Of a stretch of DNA of 64,000 nt, positions 16,573 through 24,229 are shown piece after piece. Both the position numbers and the translations under genes were made by a program. Source of the DNA: Desulfothermus sp964427155 (GTDB taxonomy: Bacteria; Desulfobacterota; Desulfovibrionia; Desulfovibrionales; Desulfothermaceae); assembly GCA_964427155.1 (NCBI GenBank), contig CAYRSC010000020.1, positions 86,355 through 150,354 of the forward strand, in the 5' to 3' direction. The first letter of the stretch is position 1; every line of letters begins with the position of its first letter. The notes beneath the pieces are model-generated. The model was not told the DNA's origin and did not search any database. It worked only from the letters and a program-made list of their open reading frames with translations.

Positions 16573-17156
16573 TCCACCATCCCCTTTGTACTTGCCACCC
16601 CATCTCCCATGGGACTAAGGGCCCTTCTCAGGGCAATCCCAAGGGCCTTAAAGGCCGCTTCTATAAGGTGGTGACCATTTTTACCATAGACAAAGCCAAT
16701 ATGAAGATTCATTCCTCCCCTGGTGGAAAAGGACTTAAAAAATTCCCTCCAGACATCTCTCTCTTCTCCAAATATCAACCACGGGAGGATCTCGTCATTG
16801 TTATACACCAGATATGGTCTCCCAGACAGGTCCACCACCACCTCCACCAAAGACTCATCCATGGGGACCTTTGCCCACCCCATACGGGAGATGCCTTTTT
16901 TTTCTCCCAAAGACCCTCTAAAGGCATCTCCTAGACACAGACCAATATCCTCAATAAGGTGATGGGCATCCACATCTATGTCTCCACTGGCACGCACCTT
17001 AAGGTAAAACCGCCCCCAGAATCCCAGGAGGGTAAGCAGGTGGTCCAGATAGGGCAGAGAGGTGGAGACATCCACCTCCCCCTCTCCCTGAACATCAAAC
17101 TCCATTACAATCTGGGTCTCAGTGGTATTACGAGTGATCTTTATCCTCTTCTCCAT
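16569..17156 (-). CDS. hisB: imidazoleglycerol-phosphate dehydratase
   Basis: HisB catalyses the seventh step of histidine synthesis. The 195 residues from MEKRIKITRNTTETQI match the usual single-domain enzyme. The metal-binding motifs are LPYLDHLLTLLG, DVDAHHLIEDIGLCLGDA and the later NGHHLIEAAFKALG. The start at 17154-17156 has AGGAG six bases upstream, and 29 bases of the gene overlap the end of tatC. A longer in-frame reading to 17273 would only read tatC codons in another frame. No other his gene is near, so its place in a tat operon is unusual. Confidence 0.96.
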   Translation of the reverse strand: MEKRIKITRNTTETQIVMEFDVQGEGEVDVSTSLPYLDHLLTLLGFWGRFYLKVRASGDIDVDAHHLIEDIGLCLGDAFRGSLGEKKGISRMGWAKVPMDESLVEVVVDLSGRPYLVYNNDEILPWLIFGEERDVWREFFKSFSTRGGMNLHIGFVYGKNGHHLIEAAFKALGIALRRALSPMGDGVASTKGMVE

Positions 17157-18048
17157 CCACCTCTCCTTCAATTTCACCCATTTTCTCTCTTGTACCCTCC
17201 ACCTCAGCCATCTCCTCCTTCTCTCGCTGAGGGGAAGCGTCCTTCCTTGATCCTTTCTTCTCCTTCTTCCCAAAGATATAAGCTATCCATATCCCCACCT
17301 CATATAAGATTACCAGAGGTCCTGCCATGAGACACTGGGTCATGGCATCAGGTGGGGTGAGTACAGCGCCAACGATAAAGGCTATAAGGATGGCATATTT
17401 TCTAAAACGTCTCAGTGTGGATGCTGTAACCAGCCCCAACCTCGCAAGAAAAAATACCACAATGGGCAACTCAAACACTATTCCAAAGGCCAAAAGGAGC
17501 CTCACTGCAAAGGCAAGGCCCTCTTTCATGCTTATCATGGGACTAATATGGACATTTGCAAAACCAAGAAAGAACTTATAGGCAAAGGGAAAGATAATAA
17601 AATAACCAAACATTCCACCCAGGAGAAACAATATCGCTGAACATAGGGCAATGGGGACAATAAACCTTCGTTCTTCTGGATAAAGTCCTGGTTTTACAAA
17701 GAGCCATATCTGATAAAAGGTATATGGAAGAGTAATGAAAAATCCAGATATAAATGCAGTCTTCAAATACACAAAAAATGCCTCATGGGGGGAGGTATAG
17801 ATCATGGTACAGTGTGGGGGGAGGGACCTGAATAGAGGTAACATGAGATAATTAAATATCTCCTTGGAGAGGGGAACACAGCAAAGCATCCCCACAAAGA
17901 TTACAACAATACTCCTGATGAGCCTCTTTCTCAGCTCCTCCAGGTGTTCAAGGAGGCTCATCTCCGCCACTTCCTCCTCCCCTCCAGAGGTAGAGGCATC
18001 CACTTCCTCTGGGTTCTCCACCTTCCTCTCAGAGGTATTCTCTTCCAT
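17128..18048 (-). CDS. tatC: twin-arginine translocase subunit TatC
   Basis: TatC is the signal-peptide receptor of the pathway that exports folded cofactor-containing proteins. MSLLEHLEELRKRLIRSI at about residue 30 is the cytoplasmic N-terminal motif, and KPGLYPEERRFI is the conserved first-loop segment. Six membrane helices can be traced. Both ends are extended compared with E. coli TatC: about 30 acidic residues at the N-terminus and about 45 charged residues at the C-terminus, rich in Glu and Lys. I prefer the ATG at 18048, which follows AGG by five bases, over the GTG at 18054. tatB lies 30 bases upstream and hisB overlaps the end. Confidence 0.96.
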   Translation of the reverse strand: MEENTSERKVENPEEVDASTSGGEEEVAEMSLLEHLEELRKRLIRSIVVIFVGMLCCVPLSKEIFNYLMLPLFRSLPPHCTMIYTSPHEAFFVYLKTAFISGFFITLPYTFYQIWLFVKPGLYPEERRFIVPIALCSAILFLLGGMFGYFIIFPFAYKFFLGFANVHISPMISMKEGLAFAVRLLLAFGIVFELPIVVFFLARLGLVTASTLRRFRKYAILIAFIVGAVLTPPDAMTQCLMAGPLVILYEVGIWIAYIFGKKEKKGSRKDASPQREKEEMAEVEGTREKMGEIEGEVDGEEDKDHS

Positions 18049-18077
18049 ATTCACCTATCCTTATCCCTTGGTTTGTC

Positions 18078-18449
18078 TTAATTATCTGTCTCTGAAGCCT
18101 CAGGGGACCTTGTCTCCTCCTGTGATACAACCCTTTCAGAAAACTTATTTCCCTCCTTTTCTTGGCCTATCTTCTGCGGTTGTGGAGGCTCCTCCTTTTG
18201 TGCAGAGGTCTTCTCAGAGGTGGCATCTCTCTTTTCCACTGTCTCTGGCGGTCTCACAGGCCTCTGCTGTTCCATATCTGCCAGTTGCACCTCCAGGTCT
18301 ATCTGCCTCTTCACATCAGAGGTAACCTTTCTAAACTCTGCAAGCCCCTTTCCAAGGGCCCTGGCTATCTCTGGCAATTTTGAAGGACCAATAACCAGAA
18401 GTGCAATGAGCAAAATCACCAGTATCTCTGAAGTCCCTATTCCAAACAT
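18078..18449 (-). CDS. tatB: twin-arginine translocase subunit TatB (TatA/B family)
   Basis: The 123-residue protein has one N-terminal membrane helix starting MFGIGTSEILVILLIALLVIGPSKLPE, the hinge GPSKLPE and an amphipathic helix up to about residue 55. The rest is a polar, disordered tail. Glu8 and the length favour TatB over TatA, but in many Desulfobacterota one such protein may do both jobs. No second tatA-like gene lies in the window. It is followed by tatC. Confidence 0.88.
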   Translation of the reverse strand: MFGIGTSEILVILLIALLVIGPSKLPEIARALGKGLAEFRKVTSDVKRQIDLEVQLADMEQQRPVRPPETVEKRDATSEKTSAQKEEPPQPQKIGQEKEGNKFSERVVSQEETRSPEASETDN

Positions 18450-18485
18450 GGCCTAACCCCCCGTCTAGTTTCCCCAGAAGCACCA

Positions 18486-20033
18486 CTATTCCCACTCAAT
18501 GGTACTTGGGGGTTTTGAAGATATATCATAAACAACCCTATTTACTCCCTTTACCTCGTTTATTATCCTTCCGGAGATGCGAGAAAGCACTTCAGAGGGA
18601 AGTCTGGTCCAATCTGCAGTCATGGCGTCAAGGCTGTCCACCACCCTTAGGGCAATCACATTCTCATATGTCCTCTCATCCCCCATAACCCCCACGGTCT
18701 TAAGGGGCAAGAGTACAGCAAAACCCTGCCACACCTTATAATACCAGCCTGAATCCTTTAGCTCTTCCTCCACTATCTTGTCCGCCTCCCTGAGGATTGA
18801 CAGCCGCTGTGGGGTAACCTCTCCAATAATCCTGATGGCCAGACCAGGTCCAGGAAAGGGGTGTCTCCACACCAGAAAATCCGGGATTCCAAGCTGGGAA
18901 GCCAACCTCCTCACCTCATCTTTAAATAACTCTCTGAGGGGTTCAATGAGCTTGAGATTCATCTTCTCTGGAAGACCCCCCACATTATGATGACTCTTTA
19001 TCACCGCAGAGGGGCCCTTAAAGGAAACACTCTCTATCACGTCTGGATATAAAGTACCCTGGGCCAGAAATTTCACCCCGGGGATGGACCTTGCTTCCCC
19101 CTCAAACACCTCAATAAAGGTATTGCCTATTATCTTCCTCTTCTCCTCTGGGTCCACCACCCCCTTTAACCTGGAGAGAAATGTGTGAGAGGCATCCACA
19201 TATCTGAGGTTAAGGTCAAAGTGCTCTGTGAGATAGTGCACCACCTCCTTTCCCTCTCCCTGTCTTAAAAGACCATTATCCACAAATATGCAGTGGAGCC
19301 TCTTTCCTATGGCCTTATTGAGGAGTACCGCCACCACAGTGGAATCAATCCCTCCACTTATACCACATACCACCTGTGAATCTCCTACCCTCTCTCTTAC
19401 CTCCGAGATGGTGGAGGACACAAAGGAGGCCATGGTCCAGGAAGGGGTGAGGCGTGCTATATCAAATAAAAAATTACGTATTATCTTTTCTCCTCCGGTG
19501 GTATGCACCACCTCAGGATGAAACTGGAGGGCATATATCCCCCTGGACACATCCTCCATGGCCGCAACCTCAATATTGTCTGTCCGGGCCACCACTGAAA
19601 AACCCTGTGGCACAGAGAGGACCTTATCTCCATGGGACATCCACACAACAACCCTGCCCTCTTCTGCCACATCCCTGAAGAGTATGCTATCCTTTAAAAG
19701 ATACAGCACAGAGCGTCCATACTCCCTGTCCCTGGAGGGTACCACCTCTCCCCCTAGCTTCTTTGCAATAAGTTGCATCCCATAACATATCCCCAGGATT
19801 GGGACTCCCATATTAAAAACTCTTTCATCCACATCAGGGGCATCCTCCTCACACACACTTGCCGGTCCTCCAGAAAACACAAGGGCACAGGGACGCATCT
19901 GGACCAATTCCTCAAATGGGATATCACAGGGATGTATCTCAGAATATACCCCTGCCTCCCTTATCCTTCTGGCAATCAACTGGGTGTACTGAGAACCAAA
20001 ATCCAGGATTACCACCCGTTGTTTTATCTGCAT
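18486..20033 (-). CDS. guaA: GMP synthase (glutamine-hydrolysing)
   Basis: GuaA converts XMP to GMP. The N-terminal amidotransferase has the nucleophile in GICYGMQLIAKK and the His/Glu pair in ALQFHPEVVHT. The ATP pyrophosphatase domain has the P-loop GISGGIDSTVVAVLL, and the C-terminal dimerisation domain ends SKPPSTIEWE. The start ATG at 20031-20033 has AGGAG seven bases upstream and gives 515 residues, the usual length. A longer frame to 20075 lacks that signal. guaB lies 28 bases upstream, so both late steps to GMP are in one transcript. Confidence 0.98.
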   Translation of the reverse strand: MQIKQRVVILDFGSQYTQLIARRIREAGVYSEIHPCDIPFEELVQMRPCALVFSGGPASVCEEDAPDVDERVFNMGVPILGICYGMQLIAKKLGGEVVPSRDREYGRSVLYLLKDSILFRDVAEEGRVVVWMSHGDKVLSVPQGFSVVARTDNIEVAAMEDVSRGIYALQFHPEVVHTTGGEKIIRNFLFDIARLTPSWTMASFVSSTISEVRERVGDSQVVCGISGGIDSTVVAVLLNKAIGKRLHCIFVDNGLLRQGEGKEVVHYLTEHFDLNLRYVDASHTFLSRLKGVVDPEEKRKIIGNTFIEVFEGEARSIPGVKFLAQGTLYPDVIESVSFKGPSAVIKSHHNVGGLPEKMNLKLIEPLRELFKDEVRRLASQLGIPDFLVWRHPFPGPGLAIRIIGEVTPQRLSILREADKIVEEELKDSGWYYKVWQGFAVLLPLKTVGVMGDERTYENVIALRVVDSLDAMTADWTRLPSEVLSRISGRIINEVKGVNRVVYDISSKPPSTIEWE

Positions 20034-20061
20034 ATCCCATCTCCTCTTTAAATTAAACTCA

Positions 20062-21528
20062 CTAGCTGAGGTCAATCTGATAGTTAGGGGCCTCTTTGGT
20101 TATTATTACATCATGCACATGACTTTCCCTGTAACCAGCCTGGGTAATCTGGATGAAACGGGCCCGCTCTTTGAGCTCAGCGATACTTCCACACCCACAA
20201 TACCCCATTCCAGCCCTCAGTCCTCCCACCAGTTGAAAGATGGTCTCTGCCACATGCCCTTTATAGGGGACCCTTCCCACAATACCCTCTGGGACCAGTT
20301 TGTCCATATTTTCCTGAAAATACCTGTCCTTGCTTCCTTCCTTCATGGCATCTAACGAACCCATGCCCCGATAAATCTTATACCGTCTTCCCTGATACAG
20401 GATGGTCTCCCCTGGACTCTCCTCTGTCCCCGCAAACATACCTCCCATCATAACAGAATCAGCACCTGCGGCTATGGCCTTTACTATGTCTCCAGAAAAT
20501 TTTATCCCTCCATCTGCAATAAGACACCTCTCCCTCTCTCTGCAGGCCCTGGATACATCCATAATGGCGGTTATCTGGGGCACACCAACACCTGCCACCA
20601 CACGGGTGGTACAGATGGAGCCTGGTCCTATCCCCACCTTTATGGCATCTGCACCAGCATCAATCAGTGCCATTGCCCCCTCATAGGTGGCAACATTTCC
20701 AGCAATGAGAGGGGTGTGGGGGTGAGAGGACCTTATTAACCTCACCGCCTCAATCACATTCTTACTATGCCCATGGGCAGAATCCAACACCAGCACATCC
20801 ACATCTGCACCAATGAGGGCATCCACCCTCTCCTCCAGGTCCTTGCCCACACCTACTGCGGCTCCAACCCTCAGTCTCCCAAAGGAATCCTTACATGAAT
20901 TGGGATATTTTTTTATCTTGTTTATATCCTTAATGGTGATAAGGCCCTTGAGGTTATTCTCTTCATCCACCACCAACAACTTCTCAATGCGATTTTCATG
21001 GAGTATTTTCTTGGCCCTTTCCAGATCAGTTCCAGGGGGCACTGTAATAAGATTTTCTCTAGTCATAACCTCTTCCACCCTGGTCTCCATATCCTCCACA
21101 AATGCCACATCCCTGTTGGTGACTATACCCACCACCTTGGTCCCCTTTACTACTGGCAGACCAGATATCCTATATTGGGCCATTATCTGAAGGGCATGTC
21201 CCACTTTATCTTCAGGTTCTATGCTAACAGGGTCTATTATCATCCCACTTTCTGATTTTTTTACCTTCTTTACCTCAAGGACCTGGTCCTCTATGGACAT
21301 ATTCTTGTGAATAATACCTATACCCCCCTGTCTCGCCATGGAAATGGCCATCCTGGACTCAGTAACTGTATCCATGGCCGCACTTATAAGTGGTATATTC
21401 AGGGATATCTGGGGAGTAAGGTGAGTCCTTACATCCACCTCTGAAGGGACCACCTCAGAATAACCAGGTAGTAAGAGTACATCGTCAAAGGTGAGGGCCA
21501 CCTTTAATATCTTATCCTCATAATTCAT
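20062..21528 (-). CDS. guaB: IMP dehydrogenase
   Basis: GuaB oxidises IMP to XMP with NAD. It has the TIM-barrel start ALTFDDVLLLPGYSEV, two CBS domains at about 95-205, the catalytic Cys loop GIGPGSICTTRVVAGVG, and the flap with YRGMGSLDAM. The ATG at 21528 stands 12 bases after AGGAGG, and an ATG at 21540 directly abuts it. I take the former, with low certainty about the exact start. It is followed by guaA and preceded by the TPR gene. Confidence 0.97.
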   Translation of the reverse strand: MNYEDKILKVALTFDDVLLLPGYSEVVPSEVDVRTHLTPQISLNIPLISAAMDTVTESRMAISMARQGGIGIIHKNMSIEDQVLEVKKVKKSESGMIIDPVSIEPEDKVGHALQIMAQYRISGLPVVKGTKVVGIVTNRDVAFVEDMETRVEEVMTRENLITVPPGTDLERAKKILHENRIEKLLVVDEENNLKGLITIKDINKIKKYPNSCKDSFGRLRVGAAVGVGKDLEERVDALIGADVDVLVLDSAHGHSKNVIEAVRLIRSSHPHTPLIAGNVATYEGAMALIDAGADAIKVGIGPGSICTTRVVAGVGVPQITAIMDVSRACRERERCLIADGGIKFSGDIVKAIAAGADSVMMGGMFAGTEESPGETILYQGRRYKIYRGMGSLDAMKEGSKDRYFQENMDKLVPEGIVGRVPYKGHVAETIFQLVGGLRAGMGYCGCGSIAELKERARFIQITQAGYRESHVHDVIITKEAPNYQIDLS

Positions 21529-21549
21529 AATCCCTAACATCCTCCTGAA

Positions 21550-22128
21550 TTATTTATGTTCAAGACTTCTCAACTTCTCCTCTGCCTGTTTTTTTATATC
21601 AGAAGGGGTTCTCTTATCCTCCAAAAGTCCCCTTAATATGGTCAGGGCCTCTTTCTTCCTGTGAAGATAAAACCCATAGATAAGGGCCAGATTAAACCTG
21701 GCGGCATAGTCCTGCTTGCGCTCCTTAACCACATCCTCAAGCATAGAAGATGCCTTTGCGTATTTTTTCATGTAAAAATAACACGTGGCCAGGTCCCACT
21801 CTATATCAGCATCCCCTCCCTTTATCTTAAGGGCCCTCTCAAAAAAGAAACAGGCCTTGTCCCATGCCCCCATCTGGAGAAAGATGGAACCAAGATTCTC
21901 AAGGGCCTCCAGGTCATTGGGATCCTTCTTGAGACGCATCATAAAGCCCGCTATTCTCTCCCGCATCTCCTTGGCCCTCTCCTTCATGGTGGTGGCAGGA
22001 GAGGGATTGGCATTTATTATAAGGGAAGGATTCTCCAGTTTATATACAATCACATAAAAAAACATCACTATTCCCACCACCCCCATCAGGGCAAATAAGA
22101 GGATGTCCCGTAATCCTTTAATCCTCAT
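21550..22128 (-). CDS. TPR protein of the cytochrome c maturation cluster (CcmI/NrfG-like)
   Basis: This 192-residue protein has one membrane helix at about residues 9-28 and then three to four tetratricopeptide repeats (DLEALENLGSIFLQMGAWDKA, DIEWDLATCYFYMKKYAKA, AARFNLALIYGFYLHRKKEA). Position directly after ccmD suggests the role of CcmI or NrfG, holding apocytochrome c for heme ligation at the outer face of the membrane. The start overlaps ccmD by 11 bases. Direct similarity to CcmI cannot be judged by eye, so the role is inferred from context. Confidence 0.72.
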   Translation of the reverse strand: MRIKGLRDILLFALMGVVGIVMFFYVIVYKLENPSLIINANPSPATTMKERAKEMRERIAGFMMRLKKDPNDLEALENLGSIFLQMGAWDKACFFFERALKIKGGDADIEWDLATCYFYMKKYAKASSMLEDVVKERKQDYAARFNLALIYGFYLHRKKEALTILRGLLEDKRTPSDIKKQAEEKLRSLEHK

Positions 22129-22255
22129 GGGACCTAAGCTCCCCTTCCAGTTGATGAAGCCTCTCCTCCAGATCCCCTTGTCTACGGGAGATAAAGAGGA
22201 GATAGAGGAGTATCCCCCCCCAGATTATTATGTTAGCCATCAAGAGATATTTCAT
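22118..22255 (-). CDS. ccmD: CcmD-like small heme exporter protein
   Basis: This 45-residue frame reads MKYLLMANIIIWGGILLYLL, then FISRRQGDLEERLHQLEGEL and a short end. It has a single membrane helix followed by a charged amphipathic helix, the build of CcmD, which releases holo-CcmE from the CcmABC complex. Its ATG overlaps the ccmC stop in an ATGA, and its end overlaps the TPR gene start by 11 bases. Such tight packing between ccmC and the TPR gene is hard to explain unless it is translated. Confidence 0.8.
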   Translation of the reverse strand: MKYLLMANIIIWGGILLYLLFISRRQGDLEERLHQLEGELRSHED

Positions 22256-22908
22256 TTCATCATCTCCTTGCTCATGGTAGAGATCTCTCTCTGTAAGTTA
22301 TATTGTCGCAAACGCAATAAAAATATACATAGATAAAAAAGGCCAAAGGAAAACAGAGAAAAAAGCATGGTATATATCATCTCAGGGGGCATTCCCCCTC
22401 CCTTTCCAAAGACCACAGGATGAATGCTCCTCCACATCCTGGCAGAAAAAAAGACCAAGGGAACATCCACAAATGCCACAATCCCCAATACACTACACAC
22501 CACCGCCCTCTTCTCCTCCTGCATATCCAGATTTAATACCACCAGATATACCACATACATAAACCACATGATCAAGGTGGTGGTAAGACGGGGGGACCAG
22601 GTCCAGTAGGTATTCCAGGAGGCCTTTGCCCATATAACCCCTGTGATTAATACAAAAGTGGAATATAGCACCCCTATCTCAGCACTCACGTTTGCCATTA
22701 TATGGAATCTGAAATTCCTCTTCCAGAGATAGAGCAAGCCAAAAAGGAATACCAGAAAAAAGGAAAAGAGCCCCCACCATGCAAAACTCACATGGAGATA
22801 GAATATCTTCTGGACAATCCCCATGGTCTGCTCTACTGGCGCATAGATAAAAATAAGATACATGGAAAATACCAGAGAGAGAAAGGTGGCCACGCATAAG
22901 ATAATCAT
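22252..22908 (-). CDS. ccmC: heme exporter/lyase CcmC
   Basis: CcmC loads heme onto CcmE at the outer face of the membrane. The 218-residue protein has six membrane helices and two well-placed histidines for heme (FYLHVSFAWW and RSIHPVVFG). The tryptophan-rich motif reads SWNTYWTWSPRLTTT. In most CcmC and CcsA proteins this segment is W-G-x-x/W-W-x-W-D, so Gly is replaced by Asn and the conserved Asp by Ser. It is packed between ccmB (23-base gap) and ccmD (ATGA overlap). Confidence 0.93.
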   Translation of the reverse strand: MIILCVATFLSLVFSMYLIFIYAPVEQTMGIVQKIFYLHVSFAWWGLFSFFLVFLFGLLYLWKRNFRFHIMANVSAEIGVLYSTFVLITGVIWAKASWNTYWTWSPRLTTTLIMWFMYVVYLVVLNLDMQEEKRAVVCSVLGIVAFVDVPLVFFSARMWRSIHPVVFGKGGGMPPEMIYTMLFSLFSFGLFYLCIFLLRLRQYNLQREISTMSKEMMK

Positions 22909-22931
22909 ATTTTTACACCTACATCCTCAAG

Positions 22932-23606
22932 TTAGTCCTCTCCATAGAGAAAGGGAAATAAAAATATTCCAGTCCCCGTAAAGATAAGGTCAAAAGATAA
23001 TGCCATCTTAAACCATGAAAAAAACCCCTCTGCTCCCCCTAAGTTGAAAAGTACCCCCCACATCTGTATCCCTGCAAGTATTATTGGTATCTGAAGGGGA
23101 AAGAGGATGGTGGTGAGTAAGGATTCCCGCACCTGTCCACAACGGGAAACCGCCCCAAAGAGGGAGCCCAGTACAGCAAGTCCCCAGTCTATCATAAAAA
23201 CCATTAAGAGCCCCTTTAAAGGGAAATAACACCTACCCATCTCCAGAAATATAAACATTGCCCCCAGAAAGATTACCTGAATCCCTGTGAGGGAAAGTAT
23301 CCCCGCCAGGGACTTTGCCAGCCATATAGCCTCTGGACTTGAACAGGAAAGGAGCAGTATATCCCTTGTCCTTTCCTGTTCTTCCAGGGAATACAGGTGG
23401 GCAAATATCAATATCCCACAAAAGGCGGAGCATATCCAGAAGATGGTTCCACTCCATATGGGATTTATTGGCCCCAGATTACTACTGGCCAGGGAAAAGG
23501 TAAAGATAAGAACCACTCCTAAAAGAGCCGCCTGAATAACCCCTCCCTCTCTAAGGTATAAGAGCCTTAGATCCTTTATTACCATGGCCCAGATGGTGTA
23601 TATCAT
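22932..23606 (-). CDS. ccmB: heme exporter permease CcmB
   Basis: CcmB is the membrane part of the CcmAB ABC transporter that drives release of holo-CcmE. About 225 residues with six hydrophobic segments follow MIYTIWAMVIKDLRLLYLRE. The typical EEQERTRDILLLSCSSPEAIWLAKSL loop is present. I place the start at 23604-23606, nine bases after AGGAG and overlapping the ccmA stop in an ATGA. A longer reading to 23681 would lie wholly inside ccmA. Confidence 0.94.
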   Translation of the reverse strand: MIYTIWAMVIKDLRLLYLREGGVIQAALLGVVLIFTFSLASSNLGPINPIWSGTIFWICSAFCGILIFAHLYSLEEQERTRDILLLSCSSPEAIWLAKSLAGILSLTGIQVIFLGAMFIFLEMGRCYFPLKGLLMVFMIDWGLAVLGSLFGAVSRCGQVRESLLTTILFPLQIPIILAGIQMWGVLFNLGGAEGFFSWFKMALSFDLIFTGTGIFLFPFLYGED

Positions 23607-24229
23607 CTGGAGCATCTCCTGGGGATTACCACAAATTTTTTCTCTGAAAAAACAAGCATATTGTCTCCCATCTCTTCCCACTCCCCCCTCTCATGACTCA
23701 CCCATAAAATGGCCTTTCCCTTTGCCCTTTCCCTGGATACAAACTCATAGAGCAGGGCACGGGAATCCTCGTCCAGTCCAGAAGAGGGCTCGTCCAAAAG
23801 ATATAGTTTTGGCCTAAGGAGCATGAGCCTGGCCACATTCAACCTCTGAAGCATCCCCCTTGAAAAGGTGGCCACCCTCTCTCTGGCAAAGAGGGAAAGT
23901 CCCACCCTGGCAAGTATATCTTTTATATGGAGATCACCCTCTCCCTTTCCATATAGCCTTCTCCAGAAATCCAGATTCTCAAGGGCAGTGAGTCCCCCAT
24001 ATAGATGCGAAAAATGTCCCACATAGCCAATATCCCTCTTTCCCACCTCCCTCTCCACCTCCCCAGCCGAGGGACTACATAGACCTGCAATTATCCTCAG
24101 GAGGGTGGACTTTCCACATCCATTTGGCCCTACCACGAACCAGAGTTCCCCCTCTCCAACCTCAAAGGAGGTGGATTTAAATATAAGTCTATCCCCGTAA
24201 AACTTACACAATTCCCTTGCCCTAACCAT
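23603..24229 (-). CDS. ccmA: heme exporter ATP-binding protein CcmA
   Basis: This is an ABC ATPase of about 208 residues. Walker A is GPNGCGKST, the signature is TFSRGMLQRLNVARLM, Walker B is LYLLDEPSSGLD and the switch His is in WVSHERGE. The start at 24227-24229 (MVRARELCKFYGD) overlaps the ccmF stop by eight bases (ATGGTTAG), which argues for coupling. The signature has SRGM in place of SGGQ, as is usual for CcmA. Confidence 0.95.
   Translation of the reverse strand: MVRARELCKFYGDRLIFKSTSFEVGEGELWFVVGPNGCGKSTLLRIIAGLCSPSAGEVEREVGKRDIGYVGHFSHLYGGLTALENLDFWRRLYGKGEGDLHIKDILARVGLSLFARERVATFSRGMLQRLNVARLMLLRPKLYLLDEPSSGLDEDSRALLYEFVSRERAKGKAILWVSHERGEWEEMGDNMLVFSEKKFVVIPRRCSR

Noticed and set aside
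17157..17273. N-terminal extension of HisB by 39 Arg-rich residues
   Set aside because: The extension only reads tatC codons in another frame, and a strong ribosome-binding site precedes the internal ATG at 17156.
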